Positions 1 to 6,306 of a stretch of 6,318 nt of DNA are shown here, piece after piece. The translations under genes and the position numbers were made by a program. The notes below the pieces were generated by a model. That model was given only the letters and a program-made list of their open reading frames with translations. It searched no databases and was not told where the DNA came from. Within the stretch, counting starts at the first letter, position 1, and every line of letters starts with the position of its first letter. Source of the DNA: VBCK01 sp035511515 (GTDB taxonomy: Bacteria; Pseudomonadota; Gammaproteobacteria; Burkholderiales; Burkholderiaceae_F); the NCBI GenBank assembly GCA_035511515.1, contig DATKFG010000045.1, positions 1-6,318 of the forward strand, written 5' to 3'.

Positions 1-138
1 GAGCCGGAGCTGGCCAGGCGCCGCGCCGCCTGGTCGCCACCGAAGCCACGCTACACGCGCGGCGTGCTGGCCAAGTTCGCGCGCCTCGTGTCCAGCGCGA
101 GCCGCGGGGCTATTACGGATCAGGAATTCGAGGGGTAG
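1..138 (+). CDS. ilvD: 3' end of a second ilvD copy (partial, 45 codons plus stop)
   Basis: From the first base of the window a plus-strand frame reads E-P-E-L-A-R-R-R and runs to ...T-D-Q-E-F-E-G followed by TAG. This matches residues 518-562 of the full-length dihydroxy-acid dehydratase encoded on the minus strand at 271-1959, with no amino-acid change. The only nucleotide difference is T at 120 against the base paired with G289, which makes GAT versus GAC, both Asp. The 5' part lies outside the window, so it cannot be told whether this is a complete second gene, a duplicated fragment, or an assembly fold-back of the same gene. No catalytic or Fe-S residues fall in this stretch. The two copies would be transcribed towards each other. 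That the sequence is an ilvD end is certain; that it is a real separate locus is doubtful. Confidence 0.5.
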   Translation, partial: EPELARRRAAWSPPKPRYTRGVLAKFARLVSSASRGAITDQEFEG

Positions 139-140
139 AG

Positions 141-183
141 CCCTCACCCCCTCCCCTCTCCCGCTGCGCGGGCGAGGGGCGAT
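141..183 (+). repeat. REP-like 43-base hairpin repeat, copy 1
   Basis: This is one of three identical 43-base copies (the others are at 226-268, inverted, and 6178-6220). It starts with CCCTCACCCCC and ends with GAGGGGCGAT. It can fold into a 12-base-pair stem (153-164 with 168-179) with one internal mismatch and a TGC loop. It begins two bases after the TAG stop of the partial ilvD copy. There is no T-tract after the stem, so it is not a textbook intrinsic terminator. Dispersed GC-rich palindromes of this kind are common as REP elements in proteobacteria and can stabilise mRNA 3' ends or dampen read-through. Confidence 0.85.
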
Positions 184-225
184 CGAGCAGGCGCAAGTTC
201 GGCGATGTTCGCACAGGCACGCCAT

Positions 226-268
226 ATCGCCCCTCGCCCGCGCAGCGGGAGAGGGGAGGGGGTGAGGG
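226..268 (-). repeat. REP-like 43-base hairpin repeat, copy 2
   Basis: On the minus strand this is identical to the copies at 141-183 and 6178-6220. It starts two bases beyond the stop codon of the full-length minus-strand ilvD, whose stop occupies 271-273. The hairpin stem uses 245-256 and 230-241. With copy 1 it forms a head-to-head pair flanking the 42-base spacer 184-225, the arrangement seen in paired REP (BIME-like) units. It probably forms the 3' end structure of the ilvD mRNA; this is inferred from position and fold. Confidence 0.85.
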
Positions 269-270
269 CT

Positions 271-1959
271 CTACCCCTCGAATTCCTGGTCCGTAATAGC
301 CCCGCGGCTCGCGCTGGACACGAGGCGCGCGAACTTGGCCAGCACGCCGCGCGTGTAGCGTGGCTTCGGTGGCGACCAGGCGGCGCGGCGCCTGGCCAGC
401 TCCGGCTCGGGCACGTCCAGCTGCAGCAGCAGCCGGTCGGCGTCGATCGTGATCGAGTCGCCTTCGTGCACCAGCGCGAGCAGCCCGCCCACGTACGCCT
501 CGGGCGCCACGTGCCCGACCACCATGCCCCAGGTTCCGCCGGAGAAGCGTCCGTCCGTGATCAGCCCCACGCTGTCGCCCAGTCCCTTGCCGATCAAGGC
601 CGAGGTGGGCGAGAGCATCTCGCGCATGCCGGGACCCCCCTTCGGTCCCTCGTAGCGGATCACGATCACGTCGCCGGCCCGGATGCGGTCGGCCAGGATC
701 GCCTCCATCGCGGCATCCTCCGAGTCGAACACGCGCGCCGGCCCGCTGATCGAGGCCTTTTTGAGCCCGGTGATCTTGGCCACGCACCCTTCGGTGGCGA
801 GGTTGCCGCGCAGGATCGCCAGGTGCCCCTGGCGGTACAGCGGATCGGTGATCGGCCGGATCACGTCCTGATCGGCGCGCGGCTGCTCGGGCACCTTGAG
901 CAGCTGTTCGGCCAGGCTCTGACCGGTGATGGTCATGCAGCGCCCATCGACCAGGCCGTTGGCGAGCAGGATCTTCATCACCTGCGGAATGCCGCCGGCG
1001 CGGTGCAGGTCGGTGGCCACGTAGCGTCCCGACGGCTTCAGGTCGCACAGCACCGGCACGCGCCGGCGCACCCGTTCGAAGTCGTCCATGCTCCAGTGGA
1101 CGCGGGCCGCATGGGCGATCGCCAGATAGTGAAGAACGGCGTTGGTCGATCCGCCCACCGCCATCACCAGGCTCACCGCGTTCTCGATCGACTCGCGCGT
1201 GATGATGTCGCTCGGCTTCAGGCCGCGCTGCAGCGCCGCCAGCAGCACCCGGGCCGACTCGACCGTGCTGTCGACCTTTTCCGGGTCCGGATTGGCCATC
1301 GTCGAGGAATACGGCAGGCTCATTCCCAGGGCCTCGAACGAGGAGCTCATCGTGTTGGCCGTGTACATGCCCCCGCACGATCCCGAGCCCGGGATGCAGC
1401 GCCGCTCGATTTCGCGGAAGTCCGCTTCGCTCAGGCGCCCGGCCGTGAACTGGCCGACCGCCTCGAAGGCCGACACGATGGTCAGGTCCTTGCCCTGGTA
1501 GTGGCCCGGCTTGACGGTGCCGCCGTATACGAAAATGGACGGCACGTTGCAGCGCGCGATCGCCATCATCGAGCCGGGCATGTTCTTGTCGCAGCCGCCG
1601 ATCGCGATCAGGCCGTCCATCCATTGCCCGTTCACGCAGGTCTCGATCGCGTCCGCGATCACCTCGCGCGATACCAGCGAGTACTTCATGCCTTCGGTGC
1701 CCATGGCGATCCCGTCCGACACGGTGGGAACGCCGAAGGTCTGCGAGTTGGCCTCGCAGCGCGCGATCTCCGTGACCGCCGCGTCCGCCAGCCGCTGCAG
1801 CCCGGAATTGCACGGGGTAATGGTCGAGGCGGCGTTGGCCACCCCGATCATCGGACGGTCGAAATCCTGCTCGCGATACCCCATCGCGTAATACATCGCG
1901 CGATTGGCGGAGCGGGCCACCCCCTGGGTGACGGTTTTCGAACGTTCGTTGTGGGGCAT
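271..1959 (-). CDS. ilvD: Dihydroxy-acid dehydratase
   Basis: IlvD dehydrates 2,3-dihydroxy-isovalerate and 2,3-dihydroxy-3-methylvalerate to the 2-oxo acids that precede valine, leucine and isoleucine; it is a cytosolic Fe-S enzyme. The 562-residue product has the family's usual length. Visible hallmarks are the three cluster cysteines: Cys50 in TPCN, Cys123 in GGCDKNMPG (with Lys125, the position that is carbamylated and binds Mg in the family), and Cys195 in GSGSCGGMYTANTM. It also has the C-terminal signature TDGRFSGGTWG (468-478), whose Ser473 is the proposed catalytic base, followed by VGHVAPEA. The start is ATG at 1959, supported by AGGA six bases upstream on the minus strand. The gene is divergent from lgt, with 43 bases between the starts. 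No leader peptide or attenuator fits in that gap. Its last 45 codons and downstream repeat are mirrored at 1-183. Confidence 0.97.
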   Translation of the reverse strand: MPHNERSKTVTQGVARSANRAMYYAMGYREQDFDRPMIGVANAASTITPCNSGLQRLADAAVTEIARCEANSQTFGVPTVSDGIAMGTEGMKYSLVSREVIADAIETCVNGQWMDGLIAIGGCDKNMPGSMMAIARCNVPSIFVYGGTVKPGHYQGKDLTIVSAFEAVGQFTAGRLSEADFREIERRCIPGSGSCGGMYTANTMSSSFEALGMSLPYSSTMANPDPEKVDSTVESARVLLAALQRGLKPSDIITRESIENAVSLVMAVGGSTNAVLHYLAIAHAARVHWSMDDFERVRRRVPVLCDLKPSGRYVATDLHRAGGIPQVMKILLANGLVDGRCMTITGQSLAEQLLKVPEQPRADQDVIRPITDPLYRQGHLAILRGNLATEGCVAKITGLKKASISGPARVFDSEDAAMEAILADRIRAGDVIVIRYEGPKGGPGMREMLSPTSALIGKGLGDSVGLITDGRFSGGTWGMVVGHVAPEAYVGGLLALVHEGDSITIDADRLLLQLDVPEPELARRRAAWSPPKPRYTRGVLAKFARLVSSASRGAITDQEFEG

Positions 1960-2002
1960 TTCAGATCCTACAATCGCGGATTCTAAAAGCTAACGGCCCG
2001 CG
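1960..2002. promoter_or_regulatory. Divergent ilvD / lgt promoter region (tentative)
   Basis: This 43-base gap between the divergent ilvD and lgt starts is one of the most AT-rich short stretches in the window. On the plus strand TACAAT at 1969-1974 is one base from the -10 consensus and would place an lgt transcript start near 1981. On the minus strand TAGAAT (1985-1980) could be the -10 for ilvD, starting near 1973. Neither has a convincing -35, and each -35 would fall inside the opposite gene's first codons. AGGA (minus strand, 1969-1966) is the likely ilvD ribosome binding site, six bases from its ATG. lgt has no clear Shine-Dalgarno; ACGG at 1993-1996 is the nearest weak candidate. Confidence 0.4.
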
Positions 2003-2824
2003 ATGCTCGTACATCCCAATTTCGACCCGGTCGCCTTCAAGATCGGCCCCCTGGCGGTGCGCTGGTACGGCCTGATGTACCTGGTCGGCTTCATGCTGTT
2101 CGCCTGGCTGGGCCGCATCCGCGCGCGCGAGAGCTGGCGCGGCATCACCGTGCAGGACGTCGACGACCTGCTGTTCTGGGGCGTGTTCGGCGTGATCCTG
2201 GGCGGCCGTCTCGGTTACGTGCTGCTGTACAAGCCGGGCGAGTATCTGCACCACCCGCTGGAGATCCTGATGCTCTGGCACGGAGGGATGGCCTCGCACG
2301 GCGGAATCATCGGCGTGATCCTGGTGATGTGGCTGTTCGCGCGCTCGCGCGGCAAGGCGTTCCTGACCGTGGCCGATTTCGTGGTGCCGCTGATACCGCT
2401 CGCGCTGGCGGCCGGGCGACTGGGCAACTTCATCAACGGCGAGTTGTGGGGCCGTGCGGCCGACCCGAACATCTGGCCCTGGGCCATGGTGTTTCCGCAG
2501 GCGCATGACGGCATTGCGCGCCACCCGTCGCAGCTGTACCAGCTGGCGCTGGAAGGCCTGCTGCTGTTCGCGATTTTGTGGTGGTATACGCGCCGCCCGC
2601 GCGTTCCCGGCGCGCCCGCGGCCCTGTTCCTGATCGGCTACGGCACGCTGCGCTTCATCGCCGAGTTCGCGCGCGAACCGGACGAGTTCATGGGGCTGCC
2701 GGCGCTGGGGCTGTCGATGGGGCAGTGGCTGTCGCTGCCGATGATCGTGATCGGTCTTGTGATGATGGTGGTGTGCCGGAGGCGGGCCAGGCGGGGGCTG
2801 CCGCCGCAGGCGGCCGGAACTTGA
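2003..2824 (+). CDS. lgt: Prolipoprotein diacylglyceryl transferase
   Basis: Lgt transfers the diacylglyceryl group of phosphatidylglycerol to the lipobox cysteine of prolipoproteins, the first step of lipoprotein maturation, in the inner membrane. The 273-residue protein has the family's normal length and about seven hydrophobic segments (roughly 20-37, 55-78, 92-113, 122-137, 181-195, 205-220, 238-258). The family signature GRLGNFINGELWG is at 138-150, with Arg139, Asn142 and Glu147. The HGGMASHGG block (93-101) contains the conserved His99. HPSQLYQ (174-180) and LRFIAEFAREPD (216-227) are also typical. The tail is basic and presumably cytoplasmic (RRRARR). The ATG at 2003 gives the normal Lgt N-terminus (HPNFDPVAFKIGPLAVRWYG). 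It is followed after three bases by the acyl-CoA synthetase gene, so the two are probably co-transcribed. The association of lgt with ilvD, from general knowledge, is seen in betaproteobacteria. Confidence 0.97.
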   Translation: MLVHPNFDPVAFKIGPLAVRWYGLMYLVGFMLFAWLGRIRARESWRGITVQDVDDLLFWGVFGVILGGRLGYVLLYKPGEYLHHPLEILMLWHGGMASHGGIIGVILVMWLFARSRGKAFLTVADFVVPLIPLALAAGRLGNFINGELWGRAADPNIWPWAMVFPQAHDGIARHPSQLYQLALEGLLLFAILWWYTRRPRVPGAPAALFLIGYGTLRFIAEFAREPDEFMGLPALGLSMGQWLSLPMIVIGLVMMVVCRRRARRGLPPQAAGT

Positions 2825-2827
2825 GAA

Positions 2828-4381
2828 ATGGCCAACGCGAACCTGTACCAGCTGATCGAGCAGCGCATGCCGGCCGACCGCTCGGCGGCCTGCCTGCGCG
2901 TGCCGGGCGCGCGCGAGCTGTCCTGGCGCGAGTTGCACCTGGGCGCCGGGCGCATCGCCGCGCTGCTGGCCGGACACGGCCTGCCGCCCGGATCGCGGCT
3001 GGTGGTCCAGGTCGACAAGTCGCCGCAGGCCCTGATGCTGTACCTGGCCACGCTGCGCAGCGGCCTGGTGTACGTGCCGCTGAACGTTGCCTACCAGGAG
3101 GCCGAGCTGCAGCATTTCCTGGACGATTCGCAGCCGGCGGTGGCCGTCTGCAGTCCGGCGCGCCTGGCGCTGTTCGGCGCGCTGGCGCCGCAGGCGCTGT
3201 GCTTCTCGCTGGACGAGCACGGTCAGGGCACGCTGATGCAGGCCGCCGGGTCCTTCGACGGCGAATTCGCCACGGTCCATCGCGATCCCGATCAGCCGGC
3301 GGCGATCGTGTACACGTCCGGCACCACCGGGCGCAGCAAGGGCGCCGTCCTCAGTCACGGCAACCTCGCATTCAACGCGATCGTGCTCGACGAATACTGG
3401 GGCTTCCGGCAGCGTCGCGAGCAGGGCGGCCGCGACGTGCTGCTGCACGCGCTGCCGCTGTTTCACGTGCACGGACTGTTCGTGGCCTGCCACGCGGCGC
3501 TGTTCGCCGGGGCCACGACGATCTTTCTGCCGCGCTTCGACGTCGGCCAGATCGAGCGCGAGCTGCCCAACGCGACCGTGATGATGGGGGTTCCGACGTT
3601 TTACACCCGCCTGCTGCAGGAGCCCTCGTTCAGCGGCAGCCAGTGCGCCTCGGTGCGCCTGTTCGTGTCGGGCTCGGCGCCGCTGCTGCGCGAGACGTTC
3701 GAGCAGTTCCAGCGGCGCACCGGCCACACGCTGCTCGAGCGCTACGGGATGTCGGAGACGCTGATGCTGGCCTCCAATCCGTACTTCGGCGAGCCGGCGC
3801 GCGAACGCATCGCCGGCACCGTCGGGCCGGCGCTGCCGGGCGTGCAGATCCGGATCGCGCACGCCGACGGAACGCCGGCTGCACCTGGCGAGGTCGGGCA
3901 GGTCCAGGTGCGCGGTCCGAACGTGTTTTCCGGATACTGGAGACAGCCGGACAAGACCCGCAGCGAGTTCACGCCCGACGGCTGGTTCCGCACCGGCGAT
4001 CTGGGCAGCCTCGGAGCGCCGGGCTTGCCGCCCGACTACCTGACGCTGGCCGGGCGCTCCAAGGATCTGATCATCACGGGCGGCTACAACGTGTATCCGA
4101 AAGAGGTCGAGGGCTACCTGGATGCGCTGCCCGGCGTGGTCGAGTCGGCCGTGGTCGGGCTGCCTCATCCGGACTACGGCGAGGCGGTGTGCGCCTTCGT
4201 GGTGATGGACGGGTCGGCCGAACTGGACCCGACGCAGGTCATCGGCCGGCTGAGGGAACAGATCGCCGGCTTCAAGGTGCCCAAGCGGATCTGGCGACTG
4301 TCCGAGCTGCCGCGCAATGCGATGGGCAAGGTCCAGAAGAATGTGCTGCGGCAGCAGTACGCGAACGCTTTCGAGGTTTGA
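2828..4381 (+). CDS. matB: Malonyl-CoA synthetase (malonate--CoA ligase), MatB type
   Basis: This is a 517-residue adenylate-forming (ANL superfamily) enzyme that would activate a short carboxylic acid with ATP and CoA in the cytosol. Core motifs in order are the P-loop YTSGTTGRSKG (162-172), ERYGMSET (304-311), GWFRTGD (385-391, Asp391 binding the ribose), the hinge GRSKDLIITGGYNVYPKEVE (409-428), and PRNAMGKVQK (495-504) with catalytic Lys501. MatB is favoured over other acyl-CoA synthetases by PLFHVHGLFVA (210-220), VMMGVPTFYTRLL (251-263), LFVSGSAPLLRETF (278-291) and SNPYFG followed by GTVGPALPGV (316-339), which resemble malonyl-CoA synthetases and the ACSF3 group. The three-base gap after lgt, with a weak GGAA (2816-2819) inside lgt as ribosome binding site, indicates translational linkage. 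No malonate transporter, MatA decarboxylase or regulator lies nearby, so the substrate rests on family resemblance. A methylmalonate-active or broader enzyme is possible. Confidence 0.82.
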   Translation: MANANLYQLIEQRMPADRSAACLRVPGARELSWRELHLGAGRIAALLAGHGLPPGSRLVVQVDKSPQALMLYLATLRSGLVYVPLNVAYQEAELQHFLDDSQPAVAVCSPARLALFGALAPQALCFSLDEHGQGTLMQAAGSFDGEFATVHRDPDQPAAIVYTSGTTGRSKGAVLSHGNLAFNAIVLDEYWGFRQRREQGGRDVLLHALPLFHVHGLFVACHAALFAGATTIFLPRFDVGQIERELPNATVMMGVPTFYTRLLQEPSFSGSQCASVRLFVSGSAPLLRETFEQFQRRTGHTLLERYGMSETLMLASNPYFGEPARERIAGTVGPALPGVQIRIAHADGTPAAPGEVGQVQVRGPNVFSGYWRQPDKTRSEFTPDGWFRTGDLGSLGAPGLPPDYLTLAGRSKDLIITGGYNVYPKEVEGYLDALPGVVESAVVGLPHPDYGEAVCAFVVMDGSAELDPTQVIGRLREQIAGFKVPKRIWRLSELPRNAMGKVQKNVLRQQYANAFEV

Positions 4382-4384
4382 TGC

Positions 4385-4388
4385 GGAG
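4385..4388 (+). promoter_or_regulatory. Ribosome binding site fixing the DUF885 start
   Basis: GGAG sits six bases before the ATG at 4395, inside the 13-base gap after the acyl-CoA synthetase stop. It supports 4395 as the start in preference to the in-frame upstream ATG at 4317, which lies inside the previous gene and would place a 26-residue, non-secretory stretch before the signal peptide. Confidence 0.7.
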
Positions 4389-4394
4389 CCGCAT

Positions 4395-6170
4395 ATGTTG
4401 CGTTGGGTTGTCTCTCTGGCACTTTTGCTGGCCGCAACGAGCGCGCTGCCGTTGCGGGCCCAGATGACGGGCGGCTCGGCGTCCAGCGCCGCCGCGCCGG
4501 CCCTGGACGCGCTGTTCGCGCACGAGTGGGAGCGCGGGCTGCGCGACCACCCCGAAAAAGCGAGCGAATTTGGCGACACGCGCTACAACGACCGCTGGAC
4601 CGACCTGAGCCTTTCGGCGATCGCCGCGCGCGAAGCAGCCGATCGGTCCGCCCTGGATCGCCTGCACGCGATCGATCGGGCCGCGCTCACTGCGGAGCAG
4701 CAGCTGAACTACGACACCTTCGAGTGGCTTCTGCAGCGCGCCGTTGAACGGCAGAGGTTTCGCGAATACCTGCGCCCGATCGACCATAAGAAGGGCGCGC
4801 AGCTCGACGATGTCATTGCCGAGATCATGCCGTTCAGGCTCAGTGCCGATTACCGCAATTTCCTCGCCCGCATGGCGGCGCTGCCGGTCCTTATCGACCA
4901 GGAGATGGCTTTGATGAGGGAGGGGGTCAAGACGGGCAACACGCCGCCGCGCGTGCTGATCGAGCGCGTGCCGGCCCAGATCGCCAGGCAGATCGTCGAT
5001 GACCCGGTCGGCAGTCCTTTTTATCGGCCGTTCCGCAATTTCACCGACGCCGTTTCCTCCGCCGATCGAGCCGATCTGCAGGCGAAGGCGCAGGCGACGA
5101 TCCGCGACCGCCTGGTGCCGGCGTTTCGCAAGCTGAAGTTGTTCGTGAAGGACGAGTACCTGCCCGGCACGCGCACCTCGATCGCGGCCACCGATCTGCC
5201 CGACGGCAAGGCCTACTACGACTTCCTGGTTCGCTTCCAGACGACCACCAACCTGGGGGTGGACCAGATCTACGAAACCGGCCTGAAGGAAGTTGCGCGC
5301 CTGCGCAGCGCGATGGAGAAGGTCAAGAACGAACTGGGCTTCAAGGGTTCGCTCGCCGAATTTTTCTCCTACCTGCGGGAGGATCCGAAATTTTTCTGCA
5401 AGACCCCCGAGGAATTGTTGAACACTTACCGGGCCACGGCGAAGCGCATCGACCCGGAGCTGGTGCGCGTCTTCAAGTACATCCCTCGTCAGCCCTACGG
5501 CGTGCGTGAGATCCCGGCCACGACCGCGCCCGACACCACGACGGCCTACTACCAGCCCGGCGCGGCCGACGGCCAGCGCCCGGGCTACTACTACGTCAAC
5601 CTGTACAAACCGGAGACGCGGCCGATCTGGGAAATGATGCCGCTGACGCTGCACGAGGCGGTGCCCGGTCACCACTTCCAGTTCGCGCGCGCGCTCGAGC
5701 TGCCCGACGCACCGATGTTCCGCAAGACCGCGTACTTCGTGGCGTATGGCGAAGGTTGGGCCCTGTACGCCGAGCAGCTCGGCTACGACATGGGCCTGTA
5801 CGACAACCCGTACGACCGCTTCGGGCAGCTCACCTACGAGATGTGGCGCGCCGTGCGCCTGGTGGTCGATACCGGCTTGCACGCCAAGGGCTGGAGTCGC
5901 GAACGGGCGATCGCATATTTCAAGGACAACGCCGCCAAGACCGAGCTGGACATCGTCAACGAGATCGACCGCTACATCGGCGACCCGGCCCAGGCGCTGG
6001 CCTACAAGGTCGGGCAGCTGAAGATCTCGGAACTGCGCGCACGCGCCCAGGGCGCGCTCGGTCCGAAGTTCGACCTGAGAGACTTCGACGACGCGGTGCT
6101 GACGGTCGGATCGGTGCCGCTGACGGCGCTGGAAGCTCGCATCGACCGCTGGATCGCCGAGCCAAGGTAA
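4395..6170 (+). CDS. Secreted DUF885-family putative zinc metallohydrolase
   Basis: The 591-residue protein starts with a classic signal peptide: MLRWVV, a hydrophobic core (SLALLLAATSALP), then LRA-Q, with likely cleavage after about residue 22. There is no cysteine at the cleavage site, so it is an exported, probably periplasmic, soluble protein and not a lipoprotein, despite being in the same run as lgt. The rest matches the DUF885 family (COG4805-like). The key visible motif is HEAVPGHH at 420-427, an HExxxGHH-type zinc site, followed 26 residues later by GEGW (452-455) with Glu453 as the probable third ligand. This layout resembles gluzincin metallopeptidases with an altered HExxH spacing. 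The family's substrates are largely unknown, so peptidase activity is inferred. A long helical N-terminal half and the C-terminal region (KVGQLKISELRARA near 536-549) are typical of the family. It is probably the last gene of the lgt run; a REP-like hairpin lies seven bases after its stop. Confidence 0.9.
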   Translation: MLRWVVSLALLLAATSALPLRAQMTGGSASSAAAPALDALFAHEWERGLRDHPEKASEFGDTRYNDRWTDLSLSAIAAREAADRSALDRLHAIDRAALTAEQQLNYDTFEWLLQRAVERQRFREYLRPIDHKKGAQLDDVIAEIMPFRLSADYRNFLARMAALPVLIDQEMALMREGVKTGNTPPRVLIERVPAQIARQIVDDPVGSPFYRPFRNFTDAVSSADRADLQAKAQATIRDRLVPAFRKLKLFVKDEYLPGTRTSIAATDLPDGKAYYDFLVRFQTTTNLGVDQIYETGLKEVARLRSAMEKVKNELGFKGSLAEFFSYLREDPKFFCKTPEELLNTYRATAKRIDPELVRVFKYIPRQPYGVREIPATTAPDTTTAYYQPGAADGQRPGYYYVNLYKPETRPIWEMMPLTLHEAVPGHHFQFARALELPDAPMFRKTAYFVAYGEGWALYAEQLGYDMGLYDNPYDRFGQLTYEMWRAVRLVVDTGLHAKGWSRERAIAYFKDNAAKTELDIVNEIDRYIGDPAQALAYKVGQLKISELRARAQGALGPKFDLRDFDDAVLTVGSVPLTALEARIDRWIAEPR

Positions 6171-6177
6171 CGCGAGA

Positions 6178-6220
6178 CCCTCACCCCCTCCCCTCTCCCG
6201 CTGCGCGGGCGAGGGGCGAT
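6178..6220 (+). repeat. REP-like 43-base hairpin repeat, copy 3
   Basis: This copy is identical over 43 bases to those at 141-183 and, inverted, 226-268, although it is about 6 kb away in an unrelated gene context. It starts seven bases after the TAA stop of the DUF885 gene, in the same orientation relative to the upstream gene as the other copies. The stem is 6190-6201 with 6205-6216, loop TGC. Identity ends exactly at ...GGCGAT, which defines the element's 3' edge. It may act as the 3' end of the lgt-matB-DUF885 transcript, though there is no T-tract. Confidence 0.85.
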
Positions 6221-6226
6221 ACGGTA

Positions 6227-6276
6227 CAGACCGGGATGATAGGTAACACTTCAGACCGGGAGGATGGGTGACAGGT
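6227..6276 (+). repeat. Two imperfect 25-base direct repeats
   Basis: Unit 1 (6227-6251) and unit 2 (6252-6276) both begin CAGACCGGGA and agree at 20 of 25 positions, directly abutting. The later part of each reads GATAGGTAACA or GATGGGTGACA. Adjacent repeats just inside an element end are commonly transposase-binding sites; that role is inferred here. Confidence 0.75.
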
Positions 6277-6291
6277 TGAAGATCCATGGGC

Positions 6292-6298
6292 AAGGAGG
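6292..6298 (+). promoter_or_regulatory. Strong Shine-Dalgarno before the truncated terminal gene
   Basis: AAGGAGG lies eight bases before ATG 6307. It is the best ribosome binding site in the window and supports a real gene starting at 6307. An in-frame ATG at 6286 (reading M-G-K-E-D-L-P-M-G-W-K) is less likely as a start because it precedes this site. Confidence 0.65.
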
Positions 6299-6306
6299 AC
6301 TTGCCT

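Larger units (their letters stand above)
1..408. repeat. Large inverted repeat: 183-base arms around a 42-base spacer
   Basis: Bases 1-183 are the reverse complement of 226-408: position i pairs with 409-i, and 182 of 183 positions match. The single mismatch is 120/289. The pairing fails immediately inside the arms (184 against 225), leaving 184-225 as a unique spacer. Each arm holds the last 45 codons of ilvD, a two-base gap and one 43-base REP-like repeat. The outer limit of the left arm is set by the window edge, so the true palindrome may be longer. Confidence 0.95.

Noticed and set aside
141..268. CRISPR-like array from repeat - spacer - repeat
   Set aside because: There are only two units in opposite orientation around a single 42-base spacer, no third unit and no cas genes; it is a REP-type inverted pair.
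205..1986. 593-codon plus-strand open frame antisense to ilvD
   Set aside because: Its protein is low-complexity and rich in Arg, His and Ala with no recognisable domain. It opposes the clear ilvD gene, and long antisense frames are expected in GC-rich coding DNA.
4317..4394. Upstream ATG 4317 as the start of the DUF885 gene
   Set aside because: It would overlap the conserved C-terminus of the synthetase and bury the signal peptide behind 26 unrelated residues; ATG 4395 has GGAG at the right distance.
2578..4467. 629-codon plus-strand frame overlapping the end of lgt and the synthetase gene
   Set aside because: It is an out-of-frame shadow of the synthetase gene, Arg/Ala/Gly-rich, and lacks the ANL motifs seen in the true frame.
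1961..4579. 872-codon minus-strand open frame across lgt and the acyl-CoA synthetase gene
   Set aside because: It spans two well-supported genes and their junctions on the other strand, with a Gln/Arg/His-rich product and no family features; it reflects third-position GC bias.
6190..6216. Classical intrinsic terminator after the DUF885 gene
   Set aside because: The stem is strong and GC-rich, but it is followed by CGATACGG and not a T-tract, so a canonical Rho-independent terminator is not supported.
4272..6293. 673-codon minus-strand open frame opposite the DUF885 gene
   Set aside because: It is antisense to a gene with a signal peptide, ribosome binding site and conserved metal motif. Its own translation has no recognisable domain and even reads through the REP-like repeat.
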